Notes under the pieces: model-generated
Databases searched by the model: none
Told to the model about the DNA's origin: nothing
Seen by the model: only the letters and a program-made list of their open reading frames with translations
NCBI RefSeq assembly: GCF_004365705.1
Contig: NZ_SOBN01000001.1
Location: forward strand, 3,086,001-3,150,000
DNA: 64,000 nucleotides
Origin: Streptomyces sp. 846.5
GTDB taxonomy: Bacteria > Actinomycetota > Actinomycetes > Streptomycetales > Streptomycetaceae
Direction of reading: 5' to 3'
Program-made: the position numbers and the translations under genes
Shown: piece by piece, positions 1 to 8,953 of the stretch
How the letters are laid out: each line of letters opens with the position of its first letter
Position numbering within the stretch: the stretch's first letter is position 1

Positions 1-1818
1 GTCGGCTTCGCCCCGCTCAGCGCCCACCGCTCCTCCGACGGCCCCGAGGGCACCCGCCGCTACCTGGTGATCCAGGACCAGGCGCTGCCGCTGGACGTCC
101 ATGTGATCGACCGTGAGCAGCAGGCCTCCGGCTTCTTCTACCGGCTCTGGCGGCGGCTGCAGCTGCGCACCGTCACCGTCCGCTCCAGCCCCCAGTCGCT
201 GCGCCAGGCCCTGGAGCAGGAGGCGCTGATCGCCTACGCCGCCAACGCGGCCGGGGCGCACTCGCCCAAGCTGATCGCCACCTCCGAGCTCGGCCCGGAC
301 GCGGTGATCCTGGTCTACGAGCGGGTCGAGGGCCGCTCGCTGGACCTCGCGGACGACGACGAGCTCACCGACGAGGTCCTCGCCGACGCCTGGACCTCGG
401 TCAAGGCCCTGCACGACCGCCGGATCGCGCACCGCCGGCTGACCAGTGAGTCGCTGCTGGTCACGCATCCGTCAGCGACCGCCCCGAACAGCGGGATCTG
501 CCTGATCAACCTGGCCGGCGGCGACATCGCCTCCGGCGACCTGACGCTGCGGATGGACCTGGCCCAGCTGCTCACCACGCTGGCCCTGCGGGTCGGTCCG
601 GAACGCGCGGTGGCCTCCGCCAACAAGGTGCTCGGCTCGAGCCGGACCGCGAGCGCCATGCCGCTGCTGCAGCCGGTCGGGCTGCACCGCTCCACCCGGA
701 TGGCGCTCAAGCACCACAACAGCGAGCACAAGGCCGCGGTGGCCGCGGCCCGCGCCGAGCAGATGAAGGCCGGGGTCAAGGTCGAGGACGCGCTCACCGA
801 CAACCCCGATCCGCAGGACTTCCTGTCGCAGATCCGCGAGCAGATCCTGGAGGTCGCGCCGCAGGCCCCGGTGGAGCCGGCCAGGCTGCAGCGGCTCAAG
901 CCGAGGACCCTGATCACCCTGGTCGCCGGGGCGTTCGCGGCCTACCTGCTGCTGGGCCAGCTCGCGGCCGCCAACCCGACCAGCGCGTTCAGCCACGCCA
1001 AATGGGCCTGGGCGCTGGCCGCGCTGGCGGCCTCCGCGCTCAGCTACGTCGGCGCGGCGATGAGCCTGGCCGGCTTCGTGCCCGAGCAGCTGCCGTTCTG
1101 GCGGACCCTGTGGGCCCAGGTCGCGGGCAGCTTCGTGAAGCTGGTGGCCCCGGCCGCGGTCGGCGGGGTGGCCCTGAACACCCGCTTCCTGCAGCGGGCC
1201 GGGGTGCGCTCGGGACAGGCCGTGGCCAGCGTCGGTGCCTCCCAGCTGGTCGGCCTGGGGATGCACATCCTGCTGCTGCTGGGCTTCGGCTTCGTCGCCG
1301 GGACCGGCAGCGGCAAGGGCTCGGACATCCCCTCCTCGCGCACCGTGATCGCCGGGCTGCTGGTGGCGGCGGTGCTGGTACTGGTGGGCGCGGCCGTCCC
1401 GCCGGTCCGGCGCTGGACGCTGACCCGGCTGCGCACCCTGTTCATCGGCGTGATCCCGCGAATGCTGGACCTGCTGCGCTCCCCCACCAAGATCGCCACC
1501 GGCTTCGGCGGCATCATCATGGTCTCGCTGGCGTTCGTGGCCTGCCTGGACACCAGCATCCGCGCCTTCGGCCAGTCACTGCCGTTCGCCACCATCGCCG
1601 TCGTCTACCTGGCCGGCAACGCGGCCGGATCAGCCGTCCCCACCCCCGGCGGGATCGGCGCGATCGAGACCCTGCTCATCGGTGGGCTCACCGGCGCAGG
1701 GCTGCCGCTGACGGTGGCGACGCCGGCCGTGCTGCTGTTCCGGCTGCTGACCTTCTGGCTGCCGGTGCTGCCCGGCTGGATCGCCTTCAGCTATCTGCAA
1801 CGCAAGGAAGCCCTGTGA
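1..1818 (+). CDS. Kinase-like / flippase-like (UPF0104) integral membrane protein, 5' end outside window
   Basis: The reading frame is open from base 1, so the true start lies upstream; the GTG at 67 is internal. The visible N-terminal half resembles a degenerate protein-kinase or aminoglycoside-phosphotransferase fold, with YERVEGRSLDL followed by ALHDRRIAHRRL, a catalytic-loop-like segment in which I do not see the HxDxxxxN residues. From about base 895 the protein becomes polytopic, with glycine/alanine-rich helices including AVPTPGGIGAIETLL, typical of the lysylphosphatidylglycerol synthase transmembrane / flippase-like family (PF03706). This architecture is common in actinomycetes and its substrate is unknown, presumably a lipid or lipid-linked sugar. 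The gene ends in a hairpin shared with convergent moeZ. Confidence 0.8.
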   Translation, partial: VGFAPLSAHRSSDGPEGTRRYLVIQDQALPLDVHVIDREQQASGFFYRLWRRLQLRTVTVRSSPQSLRQALEQEALIAYAANAAGAHSPKLIATSELGPDAVILVYERVEGRSLDLADDDELTDEVLADAWTSVKALHDRRIAHRRLTSESLLVTHPSATAPNSGICLINLAGGDIASGDLTLRMDLAQLLTTLALRVGPERAVASANKVLGSSRTASAMPLLQPVGLHRSTRMALKHHNSEHKAAVAAARAEQMKAGVKVEDALTDNPDPQDFLSQIREQILEVAPQAPVEPARLQRLKPRTLITLVAGAFAAYLLLGQLAAANPTSAFSHAKWAWALAALAASALSYVGAAMSLAGFVPEQLPFWRTLWAQVAGSFVKLVAPAAVGGVALNTRFLQRAGVRSGQAVASVGASQLVGLGMHILLLLGFGFVAGTGSGKGSDIPSSRTVIAGLLVAAVLVLVGAAVPPVRRWTLTRLRTLFIGVIPRMLDLLRSPTKIATGFGGIIMVSLAFVACLDTSIRAFGQSLPFATIAVVYLAGNAAGSAVPTPGGIGAIETLLIGGLTGAGLPLTVATPAVLLFRLLTFWLPVLPGWIAFSYLQRKEAL

Positions 1819-1838
1819 CCAGGGGTCACAGGGCTTCC
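1806..1838. terminator. Bidirectional terminator hairpin between convergent genes
   Basis: A perfect 15-bp inverted repeat (1806-1820 and 1824-1838) with a 3-nt loop overlaps the stop codon of the membrane protein and lies just past the moeZ stop. It can form on either transcript. There is no clear U-tract, as is usual in high-GC actinomycetes. Confidence 0.7.
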
Positions 1839-1855
1839 CGGGCGAGCCGGACCTA

Positions 1856-3034
1856 CTAGTAGACCGGCTTCTCGGGCTCGATCTGGTTGACCCAGCCGAT
1901 CACGCCGCCGCCCACGTGGACCGCGTCGGCGAAGCCGGCCGAGTGCAGCACGGCCAGCACCTCGGCCGAGCGCACCCCGGTCTTGCAGTGCAGCACGATC
2001 TTCTTGTCCTGCGGCATCCGCTCCAGGGCGTTGCCCATCAGGAAGTCGCCCTTGGGGATCAGGGTGGCGCCCGGGATGCTGACGATCTCGTACTCGCCGG
2101 GCTCGCGCACATCGACCAGGAAGATGTCCTCCTTGTCGTCCTGCCATTGCTTGAGCTGCTTGGGCGTGATGGTCGAGCCGATGGCCGCCGCCTGCGCCTC
2201 GTCGCTGACGACGCCGCAGAAGGCGTCGTAGTCGATGAGGTCGGTGACGGTCGGGTGCTCGCCGCAGAGCGCGCAGTCGGGGTCCTTGCGGACCTTGACC
2301 TGGCGGTACTGCATCTCCAGGGCGTCGTAGATCATCAGTCGGCCGACCAGCGGCTCGCCGACGCCGGCCAGCAGCTTGATGGCCTCGGTGACCTGGATCG
2401 AGCCGATCGACGCGCAGAGCACGCCGAGCACGCCGCCCTCGGCGCAGGAGGGCACCATGCCGGGCGGCGGGGCCTCCGGGTAGAGGCAGCGGTAGCAGGG
2501 GCCGTGCTCGGCCCAGAACACGCTGGCCTGTCCGTCGAAGCGGTAGATCGAGCCCCAGACGTAGGGCTTGCCGAGCAGCACCGCGGCGTCGTTCACCAGG
2601 TAGCGGGTGGCGAAGTTGTCGGTGCCGTCGACGATCAGGTCGTACTGCGCGAAGATCTCCTTGACGTTGTCCACGTCCAGGCGGGTCTCGTGCAGGATGA
2701 CGTTGACGTAGGGGTTGATCTCCTGGACCGAGTCACGTGCGGACTCGGCCTTGGAGCGGCCGATGTCGGACTGGCCGTGGATGATCTGGCGCTGGAGGTT
2801 GGACTCGTCGACGGTGTCGAACTCGACGATGCCGAGGGTGCCGACACCTGCCGCGGCGAGGTACATCAGCGCGGGAGATCCCAGGCCGCCGGCGCCCACA
2901 CACAGCACCTTGGCGTTCTTCAACCGCTTCTGCCCGTCCATCCCGACATCCGGGATGATCAGGTGGCGGGAGTACCTGCGGACCTCGTCCACGGTGAGCT
3001 CAGCGGCCGGCTCGACCAGGGGTGGCAGCGACAC
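1856..3034 (-). CDS. moeZ: Adenylyltransferase/sulfurtransferase MoeZ
   Basis: 392 residues, full length for the family. The N-terminal E1-like ThiF/MoeB domain has the nucleotide-binding GAGGLG at 47-52, NLQRQIIH, the DGTDNF motif, and two zinc CxxC pairs (CYRC, CALC). The C-terminal rhodanese domain (about 285-390) carries the active-site Cys350 in HCKTGVRS. Such proteins adenylate the C-terminus of ubiquitin-like sulfur carriers (MoaD, CysO, ThiS-like) and transfer persulfide sulfur to make thiocarboxylates for molybdopterin, cysteine or thio-natural-product synthesis. It is cytosolic. The GTG start at 3034 has GGAG 8 bases upstream. There is no carrier-protein gene nearby, so it probably serves several carriers. 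Confidence 0.93.
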   Translation of the reverse strand: MSLPPLVEPAAELTVDEVRRYSRHLIIPDVGMDGQKRLKNAKVLCVGAGGLGSPALMYLAAAGVGTLGIVEFDTVDESNLQRQIIHGQSDIGRSKAESARDSVQEINPYVNVILHETRLDVDNVKEIFAQYDLIVDGTDNFATRYLVNDAAVLLGKPYVWGSIYRFDGQASVFWAEHGPCYRCLYPEAPPPGMVPSCAEGGVLGVLCASIGSIQVTEAIKLLAGVGEPLVGRLMIYDALEMQYRQVKVRKDPDCALCGEHPTVTDLIDYDAFCGVVSDEAQAAAIGSTITPKQLKQWQDDKEDIFLVDVREPGEYEIVSIPGATLIPKGDFLMGNALERMPQDKKIVLHCKTGVRSAEVLAVLHSAGFADAVHVGGGVIGWVNQIEPEKPVY

Positions 3035-3163
3035 GGGGGACTCCGTTAGTCGTCATTACGGGTTTTCTCCGCCAACAGTGCCACGCCGGGGGCTATTCCA
3101 CGGCCCCCGGTCCGAGGTACGAGACAGCAGGTGAGACAGTTCGGCCTCCGGGCTGCGGCGTAT

Positions 3164-3272
3164 GCATGGCTGGTCGCGCGCGCTGTTCATCAAGCAGAGC
3201 CCCGCGCCCCTGACCAATTGCAACTGGGCCAGTTGCAGACCCTTAGGGGCGCGGGGAACTGCGCGACAAGCC
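3164..3272. repeat. Dispersed nested palindromic repeat, copy 1 (variant left arm)
   Basis: The right arm AGGGGCGCGGGGAACTGCGC (3245-3264) matches the other four copies. The left arm keeps CCCCGCGCCCCT but is interrupted by about 16 extra bases containing GTTCATCAAGCAG. An inner stem TGCAACTGG/CCAGTTGCA forms the loop. Unlike the other copies it lies head-to-tail, between the epimerase 3' end and the moeZ promoter side. Confidence 0.75.
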
Positions 3273-3309
3273 GACTACGGTCCGCAGCCGAAAATCCGGC
3301 AGAAACCCG

Positions 3310-4221
3310 CTAGACCCGGCAGGCCGTCTCCATCCAGATGTCCGCCAGCGACTCCTCCAACGGAACCCGGGGCCGCCAGCCGAGCCGCTCGCGGGCCGTG
3401 CGGATGTCGGCCTGCCGCCACAGCACCTCGCCGGGGCGGTCGGTGCCGTCCGCGCCCGGGATGGGGCTGCGGGTCTCCTCCATCAGCCGGCCCTCGAAGC
3501 CGGAGGCCCGCACCAGCAGATGGGCGGCGTCCCGCATCCGCACCCCGCTGCCGCCGCCGATGTTGATCACCCCGGTGGCCGCCGACACCGCCGCCGCCTG
3601 CACCGCCCTGGCGACGTCGCGCACGTCGACGAAGTCCCGGAAGGCCGAGAGGTCCGCCGAGCGCACCTGCGGCTCGCTGCGCTCCAGGGCCCGGCGCAGG
3701 CCCTCGGAGAGCCGTCCGAACAGCGAGCCGGCCGGGACGCCGGGACCCACCGCGTCGAAGATCCGCAGCACCACCGCGTCCAGGCCCGAGGAGAGCGCGA
3801 GCTCGGTGCCGGCGAGTTTGGTCACCCCGTAGGGGCCGATCGGGCGCGGCTCGGCGCTCTCCGCGGTGGAGGTGCCGATCGGCACCGGGCCGTACTCGGC
3901 GGCCGAGCCGACGTGGACCAGCCGGGCCGGGTCGTGGCTGCGGCGGATCGCCTCACAGACGGTGGCGACGGCCTGGGTGTTGGCCTTCACCAGGTCGCGC
4001 GGGGTGCCGTAGGTGACGCCCGCGCAGTTCACCACCACCCGGGGCATCACCGCGTCCAGGAACCGGGCCAGCGCACCCGGGCTGCCCGCGGCGAGATCGA
4101 AGCGGATGTCCGCGGTGTCCCGCCGGCCCAGCACGGTCACCTGCAGCTCGGGGTCGGCGAAGAGACGGTCGGCGACGCGGCGGCCGATGAATCCATCGGC
4201 TCCCAACAGCAGCACCCTCAT
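3310..4221 (-). CDS. NAD-dependent epimerase/dehydratase (extended SDR)
   Basis: 303 residues. Starts MRVLLLGADGFIGRRVADRL, an N-terminal Rossmann fold with GADGFIG. AEYGPVP and the catalytic YxxxK as YGVTKLAG follow, so it is an active-looking extended short-chain dehydrogenase of the UDP-sugar epimerase/dehydratase type. The ATG start at 4221 is preceded by AAGGAAGG at good spacing; a longer open frame continues upstream but only as an artefact of the antisense of the next gene. It is the last gene of the glycosyltransferase - membrane protein - epimerase set, so a role in making or modifying the sugar nucleotide used by the locus is inferred. The exact substrate cannot be read from the sequence. 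Confidence 0.88.
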   Translation of the reverse strand: MRVLLLGADGFIGRRVADRLFADPELQVTVLGRRDTADIRFDLAAGSPGALARFLDAVMPRVVVNCAGVTYGTPRDLVKANTQAVATVCEAIRRSHDPARLVHVGSAAEYGPVPIGTSTAESAEPRPIGPYGVTKLAGTELALSSGLDAVVLRIFDAVGPGVPAGSLFGRLSEGLRRALERSEPQVRSADLSAFRDFVDVRDVARAVQAAAVSAATGVINIGGGSGVRMRDAAHLLVRASGFEGRLMEETRSPIPGADGTDRPGEVLWRQADIRTARERLGWRPRVPLEESLADIWMETACRV

Positions 4222-4310
4222 GGTGCGGTCCTTCCTTGAGCGGGCCCGTACGGGCCCGCGGTGTGCAGGTTGATGGGTGGCGGGGGCGGCCGCCGGTGCC
4301 TGACGGACAC

Positions 4311-5393
4311 TCAGTCGTCCCCGGCCGGGGCGGTGTCCCGGTGCGACTCCGGGCGCAGCAGCACCACCCAGGCGTAGGGCAGCAGCAGAGCCGCGGTCAG
4401 GCCGAAGCCCCGGAGCAGGGCGGTGTCGAACGCGGCTGCCGTCCCGCTGCCGCCGTACCCGCCGCTGCCGCCCGGCAGCGCGGCGTGTACGGCGGCAGCG
4501 GCCACGCCCAGCGCGGAGAGTCCGCAGAGCAGGCCGGCCAGCGCGTCGGCGGTCCTTCCGCACCGCCAGAGCAGCACCACCAGCAGCAGGACGGCGCCGA
4601 CGCACTCCTGGGCCGCCCAGGCCGTGCCGTCGGCCCCGTGGATCCCGGCGGCCAGGCCTCCACCGTCGGCGGTGCGGTGCCGGTGCAGGGTGAGTGCCGC
4701 GAAGGTCAGCGCGGACAGCGCGGTCAGGAAGAGCGCGACCGCCACCGGCAGCACCGGGCGCATCCGCTCGCGGAACCCGTTCCGCGAGCGCGCCGCGCCC
4801 AGGTGGCCCCAGCCGATGTGCCGGAACCAGCGCGCGCACCAGTCGGCCGCCCCGAGCCCGCAGGCCAGGGCGGTGGCCACGGCAGGGTCGCTGCCCCCGG
4901 TGACGCACAGGCCGAGCACCGCGGCCACGCCGACGGCGTAGCCGAAGCGGGCGCCGAAGGAGTGCCCGCCGCCCGCGGTCCCCGCCGCCACCAGGGCGAG
5001 CAGGACCACCACGGTCAGGTCCACCCCGACGCCGCGACCGGCCCCGCCGGTCTGCCGCGCCAGCCACAGCCCGGCGCAGGGCAGCAGGTAGAGCACGGCG
5101 GTGAGCAGGGCGGGCCCGGCCCGCCGCCGCCAGGGGCTCTCGGGCGGCGGGGCCCGGTGTGCCTCGGGCCGCCGCGGCACCCGCGCGTAGAGCTCCTCGG
5201 CCAGCGAGAAGACATCGCTGTGCCGGTAGCGGCCCGCCGTCCCCGGTCCCATCCCGGCCGCCTCCAGCTCGGCCGCGATCTCCAGCGGGTGCACCGCCGT
5301 CTCGCACAGCGCCAGATGACGGACCAGCAGATCGTGGACCGGATCGGCGGTGGCCCGGTCCGCGGACACGGCGGCCCCGGATCGCCCGCTCAT
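4311..5393 (-). CDS. Polytopic membrane protein of the glycan locus, unknown function
   Basis: 360 residues. The start ATG (5393-5391) overlaps the stop of the upstream glycosyltransferase as ATGA, so the two are translationally coupled; this fixes the start. The first 95 residues are soluble and resemble a small helical domain (DLLVRHLALCETAVHPLEIA). After that come roughly seven to eight hydrophobic helices, for example ALLTAVLYLLPCAGLWLA and VALFLTALSALTFAALTL. No catalytic motif is visible. Position between a PelF-like glycosyltransferase and a sugar epimerase suggests export or polymerisation of the glycan, comparable in role to PelG-type flippases, but I cannot show homology. Arg/Ala-rich and strongly GC-biased like its neighbours. 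Confidence 0.8.
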   Translation of the reverse strand: MSGRSGAAVSADRATADPVHDLLVRHLALCETAVHPLEIAAELEAAGMGPGTAGRYRHSDVFSLAEELYARVPRRPEAHRAPPPESPWRRRAGPALLTAVLYLLPCAGLWLARQTGGAGRGVGVDLTVVVLLALVAAGTAGGGHSFGARFGYAVGVAAVLGLCVTGGSDPAVATALACGLGAADWCARWFRHIGWGHLGAARSRNGFRERMRPVLPVAVALFLTALSALTFAALTLHRHRTADGGGLAAGIHGADGTAWAAQECVGAVLLLVVLLWRCGRTADALAGLLCGLSALGVAAAAVHAALPGGSGGYGGSGTAAAFDTALLRGFGLTAALLLPYAWVVLLRPESHRDTAPAGDD

Positions 5394-7186
5394 CCGGCTC
5401 CCGCCTCCTCGGCGCCGGACAGCGCTCCGACCAGGCCCGCACCGGCACCGACCGGAACCGGCTCGGGCGTCCGCCGCTGCGCCTCGGCCGTAACCTCGCC
5501 CTCGGCCGCCGGCCGCGCCGCCCTGCGCCGCAGCTCGGCGAGCATCGCCCCGGCCCGCCGCGGCCGCGTCCCGGCAGCCTCCGCGACCACATGCGGTGCC
5601 AGCGCCGCAGCCGCCGCCGGACTCTCGGAGGCGACCCGGACCTCCGCGGTGCGGCCGAAGGGCCGACGCGCCGCGGGCACGCCGAAGGGCGTCTCCGCGT
5701 TCGGCAGCCGGGAGGCGAGCTCCAGGTACAGGTCGCGGAAAGCCGCGGCCGCCGGCTCCACCGCGTAGAGCTCCTGGGCCCGCAGCCGCCCGGCGTTGCC
5801 GAGCCGGGAGCGGCGTTCCTGGTCCCACAGCAGCGCCGAGCAGGCCGCGGCCAGCGCCTTCGGATCCTCAGCGGGGACCAGCAGCCCGGTGGGCCCGACC
5901 AGCTCCCTGGCCGCGCCGACATCCGTGGCGACCACCGGCCGCCCGCTGAGCATGGCCTCGGCGACCAGCATCGGACGTGGGCCCTCGGTACCGGAGAAGA
6001 CGATCACCGTGCCGCCCTCATGAGCATCACGAAGCCGCCGGGCACCGCCCCCCAAGACGCCGCCCCGGAAGCTGACGGCCTCCGGTTCCCCGGGGAACAG
6101 CTGCGCGGCCAGCTCGCGGCACTGCCGGGCACCCGCTTCGGCCGCCCGTGACGCGGTCGCGGATCCGCTGTGCACCAGCAGCCTCACCCCCTCGTGCTCC
6201 GATCTCAGCCGGGCGAAGGCCCGCAGCATGGTCTCCAGACCTCCGCAGGGCTCGGCCGGGCCGCACCAGACCAGGGTGGGGGTGGCCGGCTCGGCGCCGG
6301 CCGCGGGCAGGTCCGCGCTGGGAGTGCCCTCGTAGACCACCCGCACCGACGCCGGATCGGCGCCGCAGTGGATCTGCCAGCGCTGGTCGAAGCTGCTCCC
6401 GGGCGTGATCAGCCCGGCCTGCCGGTAGGCCTCGCGGGCCAGCAGACGGAAGAAGGTCAGCATCAGCGCCCTGACCGGCCGCCGGTACGGCGCGTCACGG
6501 TAGCCCCGGGCGCGTTCGCGCAGGTGGAGGCTGTGCTCGGTGATGATCAGGGGTATTCCGTAGAAGTGCTTGGCCAGCAGCCCGGGCAGCACCGCCAGGC
6601 CGCCGCCGAGGGCGTGGCAGAGGTCCGCACCGCCCAGCCCCCCGGCCACCACCGGCCCCCCGGAACGCCGCTCGTCGTACCAGGGCGCCGAGAGCGCCCG
6701 GAGACAGTGCGCCAGCAGGTCGGCCGCGACCAGCGCGTCCCGCACCAGGGGCTCGCCCGCCGTTCCGGAGCCGCTGACGGCGACCGCGCCGGGGGCCTTC
6801 CAGGCCGCCTCGATGATCCGCAGCGCCGCCCCGGACCGGAGTAACGCCGCCAGGCCGCCGCCCCGCCCGGCCTCGGCCAGCGCGTACAGCGCGGGGCCGA
6901 AGGTCTCCGCCGCCGCGGGCTCGACCAGCGAGCGGAGCAGCTCACGGTAGGCGGCCAGCGCCCGCCGCGTGGCCCGGCCGTGCAGCACGGCGGGGCGCGG
7001 ATCCGCGCGGCACAGCCCGGACAGCCCGCCCGGCAGCGGATCGGCCCCGGCTTCAACGCGCGCCGTGCCCAGGGCGTACAGCTCGAACTCGTGCTCGGCG
7101 AGCTCCCGGGTCAGCCGGTCGCACCAGCCGCCCTCGGCACTCTCGGTGCCGACGGACGCACTCTCGGTGAGCAGGGCGATGCGCAT
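5390..7186 (-). CDS. GT4 family glycosyltransferase, PelF-like (DUF3492 N-terminus)
   Basis: 598 residues. The N-terminal GT-B domain begins MRIALLTESASVG and contains HALGGGLAVLPGLLAK and the hallmark ITEHSLHLRERARGY of the PelF/DUF3492 group. The C-terminal nucleotide-sugar domain has EAMLSGRPVVATDVGAAREL and TGLLVPAEDP, typical of GT4 retaining enzymes. About 100 residues of low-complexity Ala/Arg/Glu sequence follow the catalytic fold. PelF is the cytosolic UDP-sugar-dependent glycosyltransferase of Pel-type polysaccharide synthesis; here the acceptor is unknown. It heads a leftward operon with the coupled membrane protein and the epimerase. ATG start at 7186. Confidence 0.9.
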   Translation of the reverse strand: MRIALLTESASVGTESAEGGWCDRLTRELAEHEFELYALGTARVEAGADPLPGGLSGLCRADPRPAVLHGRATRRALAAYRELLRSLVEPAAAETFGPALYALAEAGRGGGLAALLRSGAALRIIEAAWKAPGAVAVSGSGTAGEPLVRDALVAADLLAHCLRALSAPWYDERRSGGPVVAGGLGGADLCHALGGGLAVLPGLLAKHFYGIPLIITEHSLHLRERARGYRDAPYRRPVRALMLTFFRLLAREAYRQAGLITPGSSFDQRWQIHCGADPASVRVVYEGTPSADLPAAGAEPATPTLVWCGPAEPCGGLETMLRAFARLRSEHEGVRLLVHSGSATASRAAEAGARQCRELAAQLFPGEPEAVSFRGGVLGGGARRLRDAHEGGTVIVFSGTEGPRPMLVAEAMLSGRPVVATDVGAARELVGPTGLLVPAEDPKALAAACSALLWDQERRSRLGNAGRLRAQELYAVEPAAAAFRDLYLELASRLPNAETPFGVPAARRPFGRTAEVRVASESPAAAAALAPHVVAEAAGTRPRRAGAMLAELRRRAARPAAEGEVTAEAQRRTPEPVPVGAGAGLVGALSGAEEAGAG

Positions 7187-7441
7187 GGAGACCTCCGCGG
7201 CAAGGAAAGGGATGGAGAGGCCCGCGGGCTGCGGTGGTCAGTGACCCCGCCCCCCGACGTCTGTTCGGCCCGACGGGATGAAACTACGACCGGCCACTGG
7301 CAGCCACTCGACCATCCGGCCGCCTACCACCCGAAGGAGTGAACCCCCGAAACCCCTGGCGGTCTGCGGCGTTGTCGCACGCCACCCCGGCTGTCCCGAC
7401 CGTCCCGGTAACCAGCGGCCGTCCCGGTCGTTGCGCCGGAC

Positions 7442-7936
7442 GTGATCGGCACATCCACCCGGGGCACCCCCGGCGCACCGCTCGGACGGCTGTCCACCGC
7501 CCTGCTGGCCCTGGCGTGCACGGGCGCGCTCGCCGCCGGCTGCGCCCCCGACAACCGCCACCCCGCCGCACCGAGCCCGCCCGGGGCGCCGCCGTCGGCC
7601 GCGCCGGTGGCCGAGGCGCCCGGGGGGTCGCCTCCGGCCGGCCCCACCGCCGGCGTACCGCTCAGCGTGCTGGCCGTAGCCGATCCACCCCGCGCCGCCG
7701 TACCGGCCCCGAGCCCGGGGCCGGCGGGCCGGCCGGCCGGCTCCTCACCGCGGCGCGGGGCGGACCGCCCCTCCGCCTCCGCTCCCCCGCCACCGCGCGC
7801 CGCCCACCCAAGAGCACACCCGGCACCCGGGCGGCCGCCGCACGGCTCCCCCGGCATCTGCGCCCTCGGCGAGCAGTACGGCGGCTGGGCCGCAGGCAGC
7901 AGCCAGGACGCCAGCTGCCACGCGGTCTACGGCTGA
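7442..7936 (+). CDS. Small putative lipoprotein with Cys-containing C-terminal motif
   Basis: 164 residues from a GTG start. A signal peptide with hydrophobic ALLALACTGALAAGC ends in a lipobox (LAAGC), predicting a lipidated secreted protein. The middle is a Pro/Ala/Ser linker without predicted structure. The last 30 residues hold ICALGEQYGGW and a final Cys (ASCHAVYG), a short C-terminal motif I recall in several small Streptomyces exported proteins; two cysteines could form a disulfide. The start is not certain because no strong ribosome binding site is visible. It ends 6 bases from the convergent hydrolase. Function unknown. Confidence 0.6.
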   Translation: MIGTSTRGTPGAPLGRLSTALLALACTGALAAGCAPDNRHPAAPSPPGAPPSAAPVAEAPGGSPPAGPTAGVPLSVLAVADPPRAAVPAPSPGPAGRPAGSSPRRGADRPSASAPPPPRAAHPRAHPAPGRPPHGSPGICALGEQYGGWAAGSSQDASCHAVYG

Positions 7937-7942
7937 GCCGGA

Positions 7943-8947
7943 CTACGCCCGGGCCACCGCTGCAGCCGGGACCGCCGAGCTCCCCGCGGTCTCCGCCAGC
8001 AGCTCCCGGAACTGCCCCGCGACCAGGTCCGGGTACTCCATCATCGCCACATGCCCGGCCTCGGGCAGGACCAGCAGCCGCGAGTCCCGGAAGGCCAGCC
8101 CGGCCTTCCGGGCCATCCGGTACGACACCAGCTTGTCGCGCAGCCCGTAGACCAGCAGCACCGGCGCCGTCACCTGCTCCGCCTGCCGCCACAGCGCCTG
8201 CGGTCCGCGCTCCGTGTAGGCCCTGACGATCCCCCGGGCGGTCCTGGCCAGCACGTCCATCGAGTACGGCAGCGCCATCCGGCGCTGGTACTCGGCCACC
8301 ATCTGCCTCCGCCGCTCGGCGTCGATCAGCCCGGGGTCGCCGTAGCAGAGGTCCAGCAGCGCCTCGGTCTGCTGCTCCACCGGCTGGCCCCGGGTGAGCT
8401 TGCCGAACACCGCGGGGACGCCCGGCATCGCCAGCAGCCCGGTCGGCAACGCCGTGTGCTGCGGGGGCAGCTCGGGCAGCGCCGGGGAGATCAGCGTCAG
8501 CGAGCGCACCAGGTCGGGACGGAGCGCGGCCAGCCTGGTCGCCACCGCGCCGCCCAGCGAGTTCCCGAACAGGTGGACCGGACCGCGTCCGGACAGCTCC
8601 AGGCAGTCCACGACCGCCCGCATATGGGCCGAGACCGACAGATCGGCGTCGTCCGGCGGCGGTGACTGGCCGAAGCCCGGCAGGTCCACGGCATAGCCGT
8701 CGACATCGCCGGCCAGCCGGTCCATCAGCAGCGACCAGTTCTGCGTCGACCCGCCCAGGCCATGGACAAACAGGGCGGGCGGCAGTCCCTCGCGCTCCGG
8801 CGCGACCCCCTCCACGCTCAGCGTGCACCCGGGTACGGACACCGGCCTGAGCGGCCGCAACCCCTCGCCGCCGGACTCCCCCTCGGCCGCGTCGGGAATC
8901 GCAGCCTCGGGCACGACGGGCTCTGACATCTCGCGCAGTCCACTCAT
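7943..8947 (-). CDS. Alpha/beta hydrolase
   Basis: 334 residues. Oxyanion-hole motif HGLGG at 62-66, nucleophile elbow GNSLGG with Ser130, acid in YGLRDKLV and catalytic His in EAGHVAMMEYP, so the triad is complete. The fold is that of cytosolic esterase/C-C hydrolase relatives (MhpC/BphD type); no substrate can be assigned. The first 35 residues are an acidic extension. A -10-like TAGCAT sits 6 bases before the ATG at 8947, implying a leaderless transcript and supporting this first ATG over the internal one at residue 7. Confidence 0.88.
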   Translation of the reverse strand: MSGLREMSEPVVPEAAIPDAAEGESGGEGLRPLRPVSVPGCTLSVEGVAPEREGLPPALFVHGLGGSTQNWSLLMDRLAGDVDGYAVDLPGFGQSPPPDDADLSVSAHMRAVVDCLELSGRGPVHLFGNSLGGAVATRLAALRPDLVRSLTLISPALPELPPQHTALPTGLLAMPGVPAVFGKLTRGQPVEQQTEALLDLCYGDPGLIDAERRRQMVAEYQRRMALPYSMDVLARTARGIVRAYTERGPQALWRQAEQVTAPVLLVYGLRDKLVSYRMARKAGLAFRDSRLLVLPEAGHVAMMEYPDLVAGQFRELLAETAGSSAVPAAAVARA

Positions 8948-8953
8948 GCGTCG

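Noticed and set aside
4222-5922. Minus-strand open frame continuing upstream of the epimerase as an 870-residue protein
   Set aside because: The extra part is Arg/Pro/Gly-rich and antisense or out of frame to the membrane-protein and glycosyltransferase genes, both of which have clear domains and coupled starts; the epimerase has its own ATG and ribosome binding site at 4221.
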